Assembly (NCBI RefSeq): GCF_021295395.1 | Contig: NZ_JAIWOU010000001.1 | Coordinates: forward strand, 1 to 60,000 | Direction: 5' to 3' | Length of the DNA: 60,000 nucleotides | Source of the DNA: Komagataeibacter sp. FNDCR2 | GTDB taxonomy: Bacteria > Pseudomonadota > Alphaproteobacteria > Acetobacterales > Acetobacteraceae | Shown: one piece after another, positions 56,322 through 60,000 of the stretch | How the letters are laid out: the number at the start of each line of letters is the position of its first letter | Numbering within the stretch: position 1 is the first letter of the stretch | Notes under the pieces: generated by a model | What the model saw: the letters and a program-made list of their open reading frames with translations, nothing else | Databases searched by the model: none | Told to the model about the DNA's origin: nothing | Program-made: the position numbers and the translations under genes

Positions 56322-57507
56322 TTCCCATTTCCGCCGCGACAACCGCGAATATCTCGACAGCGCGGTCGATCTGTTCGGGGGTATGCGTCGCCATGACGGA
56401 GGTGCGCAGCAGCGGGTGCTGGTCAGGTGTTGCGGGCGGAAGGCTGAGGTTGACGTAAACCCCCAGATCCAGCAGCCGGTTCCAGAACGCCACGGCAACC
56501 GGGATATCATCAAGCACGACGGAAACAACCGGGCTGGCCTGTGGCCCCGTACGCAGCCCGGCGGCCTGAAGGCCCGCATGCAGCCTGCGCGCATTGTCCA
56601 TCAACCGCACACGCAGTTCAGGCTGGCGCTCCATTTCCTCCAGCGCCGCCATGGTCGCGGCAATGACTTCCGGCGGGAGCGACGCGGTAAACATATAGGG
56701 GCGCGAACACAGACGGATCAGGTCCAGCCCGGCATGGTTGGAAACACAGTAGCCACCAACCGTGCCAAGGCTTTTGGAAAAGGTGCCGACGACAAAGTCC
56801 ACATCGTCTTCCACCCCGTCGGCTTCCGCCACGCCGCGGCCGTGTTCGCCCATGACGCCGACGGAATGGGCCTCATCCGCCAGCAGCCACGCACCCGTTT
56901 CCCGCTTGACCGCCGCGAACTCCGCCATGGGAACCACGTCGCCCATCATGGAATAGATGCCTTCGACCACGACCAGCTTGGCGCCCGGCGTGCCATCGAG
57001 CCGGCGCAGGCGCTTGCGCAGGTCATCGGCGTCATTATGGCGGAAACGGATCACCTGGGCATGGCCCAGACGGCTGCCGTCATAGATGCTGGCATGACTG
57101 TCCGCGTCAAGCAGCAGGTAGTCGTCCTTGCCCGCAAGGGCGGAAATCGTACCCAGGTTGGCTTGGTAGCCGGTGGAAAACACCATGCAGTGCCGCCGCC
57201 GGAAAAACGCGGCAAGACGCTCCTCCAGCTGGCGGTGCAGTCCCTGCGTGCCATTGGCAATGCGCGACCCCGTGGTGCCGACACCATAGGCCCGTGCCGC
57301 CGCCACGGCCGCTTCGATCGCGGCGGGGGACTGGCTCAGGCCAAGGTAGTTATTGGTGCCGAAAAGCAGGGTCTCGCGCCCTTCGATCAGCCCGACGGTG
57401 GAGGAAATGGGCTTTTCAATAACGACATCGAACGGATTGCGCCCGCCCCCGGCGGTCACGGTCGCCAGCGAGGCGGACAGTGCTTCATATTTGGAAAAAA
57501 TCGACAT
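56305..57507 (-). CDS. spt: Serine palmitoyltransferase
   Basis: PLP enzyme that condenses serine with a palmitoyl thioester to give 3-ketosphinganine, the first step of sphingolipid synthesis. The 400-residue alpha-oxoamine synthase has His138 in DADSHASIYDG, DEAHSVGVMG, the PLP Lys245 in GTFSKSLGTVGGY and the PPATP loop at residues 357-361 that marks bacterial SPT rather than KBL or BioF. The dedicated ACP lies 6 bp upstream, suggesting acyl-ACP as substrate. It converges on and overlaps the TAM41-like gene. Confidence 0.92.
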   Translation of the reverse strand: MSIFSKYEALSASLATVTAGGGRNPFDVVIEKPISSTVGLIEGRETLLFGTNNYLGLSQSPAAIEAAVAAARAYGVGTTGSRIANGTQGLHRQLEERLAAFFRRRHCMVFSTGYQANLGTISALAGKDDYLLLDADSHASIYDGSRLGHAQVIRFRHNDADDLRKRLRRLDGTPGAKLVVVEGIYSMMGDVVPMAEFAAVKRETGAWLLADEAHSVGVMGEHGRGVAEADGVEDDVDFVVGTFSKSLGTVGGYCVSNHAGLDLIRLCSRPYMFTASLPPEVIAATMAALEEMERQPELRVRLMDNARRLHAGLQAAGLRTGPQASPVVSVVLDDIPVAVAFWNRLLDLGVYVNLSLPPATPDQHPLLRTSVMATHTPEQIDRAVEIFAVVAAEMGINRAA

Positions 57508-57513
57508 GGCGCG

Positions 57514-57765
57514 TCAGGACGCCTGCTTGAGAGATACGATACACGCAGCCAGATCATCAATCGTGCGGATATCGGCCAGCCGGTCAAGCGGCACGGAAAC
57601 ATCGAGGGTATCCTCGATCTCCATGACAAAATTCATGACGGCCAGTGAATCAAAGGCCAGATCCTCGACGATCTTGCTGCTGCCATTGATATCACGGGGA
57701 ACCTTGGGGTTCGCCAGCAGCGTCTTCACGATCAGCGCGGAGACGCTCGCTACCGTTTCAGTCAT
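57514..57765 (-). CDS. Sphingolipid-associated acyl carrier protein
   Basis: An 83-residue ACP with the phosphopantetheine Ser40 in LAFDSLAVMNFVMEIED. It differs from the housekeeping AcpP at 44453-44692 and matches the ACPs found beside bacterial serine palmitoyltransferase genes. It likely takes an acyl chain from the fatty acyl-AMP ligase and presents it to SPT. It lies 6 bp before spt; the ATG is preceded by AAGGATGTAGGA. The 192-bp gap to the ligase includes AAAAAC-AG-GTTTTT at 57888-57901. Confidence 0.9.
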   Translation of the reverse strand: MTETVASVSALIVKTLLANPKVPRDINGSSKIVEDLAFDSLAVMNFVMEIEDTLDVSVPLDRLADIRTIDDLAACIVSLKQAS

Positions 57766-57957
57766 TCCTACATCCTTATGGCACGTCCTGCCTGCCTGAG
57801 CAGGGGATCAGCATGAATGGCCAGCCCGCGATCCATAAATCGTGGGTGGGGCTGCAATCCGCCCCCTAACCGGAAGTCTTATGATCGAAAAACAGGTTTT
57901 TGGCCAGTCCCGCGTTACAGTCCCGACCGTGCGGGAAGGCGGGCTGACGCTATCCTG

Positions 57958-59697
57958 TCAGACAACCGGGACAGATGTCGCCTCAAGCGGCTGGAATGCG
58001 CCCGAAAGCAGCATGGCTTTCGCCCGCGCGCGGGTCAGCTTGCCTGAAGATGTCTGCGGCAGGGTATGCGGCGGCACGAGGATAATGGAAACATCCACCC
58101 CATGCTGCCGACGGAACAGGCTGGCGGTTTCCGTTTTCAGCGTCTCGCGCGCTTCGGGGGAGGAGGCGCGGCACTGAACCAGCGCCACGATCTTTTCTCC
58201 CTCGTCCTCATCAACGGAGAAGACGGCCACATCGCGGCTGCGCAGGGTGCTGATTTCGGTTTCGGCCGACCATTCCAGATCCTGCGGCCAGATATTGCGA
58301 CCATTGATAATGATTAGATCCTTGGCCCGGCCGGTCACGACAATCTGCCCGTCCAGCATGTAACCAAGATCACCCGTGTTCAGCCATCCATCGGAATCGA
58401 GCGCGCGCGCGGTTTCCTGCGGCCTGCGGAAATATCCCTGCATCAGGCTCGGGCCACGTACGAAAATGGTGCCGATCTGGCGGTCCTGCAACACGCGGCC
58501 CTGTGCGTCGCGTACTTCAAGCTCATGCTGCGGCAGCACCTCGCCACAGATGACAAAGGTGCGCAGCGCGCGTGCCGGGTCGTTGGCGGCAATGGCCTCG
58601 CCGCGTGTTTCCAGTGCGCGCAGGTCGATCGTATCCGTGCGAATGCCCGAACCCAGCGGGGCGAAGCTGATGGCCAGCGTGGCCTCGGCCATCCCGTAAC
58701 TCGCGGTAAACGCCCGGCTGTCGAAGCCGGAGGCCGCGAATCGCTGCCCGAAATCCTCAAGGATATGGTAGCGGATCATATCCCCGCCAATCCCCGCGAT
58801 CCGCCATGATGACAGGTCGAGTTCGATCGAGGTGGCGCGTCGTGCGCAGAGCTCGTAACCGAAGGAGGGGCTGTAGGAAATCGTGCCACGGTTGCGGCTG
58901 ATCAGGTCAAGCCAGACATGCGGCCGCCGCGCGAACTCACGGGTCGGCAGCATGTCAACGCTCAACTGACAGGTCATGGGAGTCAGGAAGAAGCCAACCA
59001 GGCCCATATCATGGTAAAGCGGCAGCCATGACACGCAGCGATCACCCGTCTCGCGCACCTTCAGGCCGTTCAGGGCAATGGCATGCGCGTTGGCCATGCC
59101 CGAGCGCTGGGTTACCGCGATCCCCATCGGGAAGCGGGTGCTGCCCGAGGAAAACTGGAGATAGGACAGGTCATCCGGTCCGATGGCGGGCAGTGTCTCA
59201 ACCGTAATCGGGGTTTCGAGCAGTTCGCCCGGCGTGCCCGCGAATTTCAGGTTCAGGCCTGCCGTGATCTCATCGGTCCATGACGAGATGATCGAGGCGA
59301 TCACCACGGCTGAAGCCGCAGCGCCTTCGATCATGCCCCGCAGGGTGCCGACATAGCCCTCGCGGCCACCAAAGGCCACGGGCAGCGGCAGCGGGGCCGA
59401 CACCAGCCCCGCATACTGGCAACCGAAGAAGATGCGCGCGAAATCACCATCGCTTTCCGCCACGATGGCCACCCGATCACCCGGTTTCAGCCCCAGCGAC
59501 AGCAGGCGTTTGCCGGTCTCGATCGCCTGCTCACGCAGCACGCTGTAGGGCAGTGTTTCGAGCAGTACACCCTTGCCGGAATAGATATTGAATCCGCTAT
59601 GGCCCTGCGCGGCATAATCCAGCGCCGCGGGGAACGATGGAAAATCGCCGTAACGACGGGGCAGACCAGAATCGGAGGGGGTCGGGAGGCTTGTCAT
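57958..59697 (-). CDS. Fatty acyl-AMP ligase / acyl-ACP synthetase of the sphingolipid locus
   Basis: Activates a fatty acid with ATP and transfers it to an ACP. The 579-residue product is an ANL-superfamily enzyme of the FAAL type: P-loop LQFSSGSTRFPMG, YGMAEATLA, NTGDLGYMLDGQIVVTGR, KDLIIINGRNIWPQDLE and the C-terminal SSGKLTRARAK with the catalytic Lys. It probably loads the ACP encoded just downstream. The ATG at 59697 is used; a TTG at 59754 overlapping the upstream stop (TTGA) would add 19 residues and couple the genes. Confidence 0.88.
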   Translation of the reverse strand: MTSLPTPSDSGLPRRYGDFPSFPAALDYAAQGHSGFNIYSGKGVLLETLPYSVLREQAIETGKRLLSLGLKPGDRVAIVAESDGDFARIFFGCQYAGLVSAPLPLPVAFGGREGYVGTLRGMIEGAAASAVVIASIISSWTDEITAGLNLKFAGTPGELLETPITVETLPAIGPDDLSYLQFSSGSTRFPMGIAVTQRSGMANAHAIALNGLKVRETGDRCVSWLPLYHDMGLVGFFLTPMTCQLSVDMLPTREFARRPHVWLDLISRNRGTISYSPSFGYELCARRATSIELDLSSWRIAGIGGDMIRYHILEDFGQRFAASGFDSRAFTASYGMAEATLAISFAPLGSGIRTDTIDLRALETRGEAIAANDPARALRTFVICGEVLPQHELEVRDAQGRVLQDRQIGTIFVRGPSLMQGYFRRPQETARALDSDGWLNTGDLGYMLDGQIVVTGRAKDLIIINGRNIWPQDLEWSAETEISTLRSRDVAVFSVDEDEGEKIVALVQCRASSPEARETLKTETASLFRRQHGVDVSIILVPPHTLPQTSSGKLTRARAKAMLLSGAFQPLEATSVPVV

Positions 59698-59750
59698 TTC
59701 CGGTAATGTGACTTCCACAGACGTATCTTGAAACGGCGAATGGGCGGTCT

Positions 59751-60000
59751 TCAACCAATTACCCTCAAAAAGTCAACAATCGATTTCGCGCCCTTGGCCG
59801 CCGTATCGACCGGCGCCGCAAACCCGAATGTATTGCGTATATACTCTTTTTGCCGATCAAGGAAATTTGCATGCGAGCGAAAAGAACTGTCAAGCTTGGC
59901 CTCCAGAGCGTCCACATTTTCCTCCACCGGCCCCAGCGTCCAGTTTTCATAATCGGCATTGCCGCGCCATCGGGTCTGGTGCGCATCCAGGAACAGGCAG
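59751..60000 (-). CDS. C-terminal part of an unidentified CDS cut by the window edge
   Basis: The minus strand is open from base 59999 to a TGA at 59753-59751, giving 82 residues that end in KSIVDFLRVIG. The visible part (DAHQTRWRGNADYENWTLGP, then VDALEAKLDSSFRSHANFLD) is hydrophilic and mostly helical. The closing pattern vaguely resembles the C-terminus of GT-B glycosyl- or glycerophosphotransferases, but I do not recognise a family. It lies directly upstream of the acyl-AMP ligase with a possible TTGA overlap, so it is probably in the same operon. Confidence 0.6.
   Translation of the reverse strand, partial: CLFLDAHQTRWRGNADYENWTLGPVEENVDALEAKLDSSFRSHANFLDRQKEYIRNTFGFAAPVDTAAKGAKSIVDFLRVIG

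Overview
The window reads as the first 60 kb of a chromosome record from a GC-rich alphaproteobacterium. It opens exactly on the dnaA start codon, coding density is very high, and there is no intergenic gap longer than about 260 bp. A serine palmitoyltransferase (sphingolipid) locus, a thiO-thiS-thiG-thiE block and the overall gene style point to an acetic acid bacterium (Acetobacteraceae, Komagataeibacter/Gluconacetobacter-like). That placement is an inference from gene content; no 16S or other marker is present. I found no tRNA, rRNA, CRISPR, insertion sequence, prophage or convincing oriC.

Layout. 1-6.4 kb: dnaA, dnaN, recF, gyrB. 6.4-10.4 kb: a phosphoglycolate-phosphatase-like HAD gene facing gyrB, then glmU-glmS (UDP-GlcNAc supply). 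10.4-13.1 kb: thiOSGE. 13.3-15.9 kb: a CPA1 antiporter with a C-terminal cyclic-nucleotide-binding-like domain. 16.0-22.2 kb: argH, a tiny lptM-like lipoprotein gene, lysA and a DUF4175 membrane protein on the minus strand, with cdd inserted on the plus strand. 22.4-25.4 kb: N-formylglutamate amidohydrolase, aroE, coaE, dnaQ. 25.5-31.3 kb: a tightly coupled five-gene Mla-like operon. 31.3-35.8 kb: SulP permease, queD/queC/queE, bioB. 36.0-38.0 kb: sucC-sucD. 38.2-42.3 kb: a run of accessory genes (di-iron ferritin-like protein, exported Dabb protein, signal-less OpuAC protein, methyltransferase, DUF218). 42.4-47.1 kb: fabD, fabG, acpP, fabF, mltG. 47.1-49.4 kb: SYLF protein, inositol-monophosphatase family protein, MmcB. 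49.4-60 kb: a probable sphingolipid locus.

Two regions stand out. The first is the Mla-like operon at 25519-31283. Permease, MCE protein and a TPR-like lipoprotein are intact, but the ABC ATPase has lost its Walker A motif, signature motif and H-loop. The first gene is a Cache-type membrane receptor whose cyclase domain has lost most of its catalytic residues. Genes 1 and 2, 3 and 4, and 4 and 5 overlap, and genes 2 and 3 are 2 bp apart, so the receptor and transporter are probably made as one unit.

The second is the sphingolipid locus. It combines serine palmitoyltransferase, its dedicated acyl carrier protein and a fatty acyl-AMP ligase with a lipid kinase, a TAM41-like nucleotidyltransferase, a fatty-acid-hydroxylase-type enzyme, an NTP transferase, a metallophosphoesterase and an LptF/LptG pair in an ATGA-linked operon. 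I infer a pathway that makes, hydroxylates, phosphorylates or otherwise head-groups a ceramide and moves it to the outer membrane. A ceramide synthase and a ketosphinganine reductase are not visible here; they may lie past the right edge or elsewhere.
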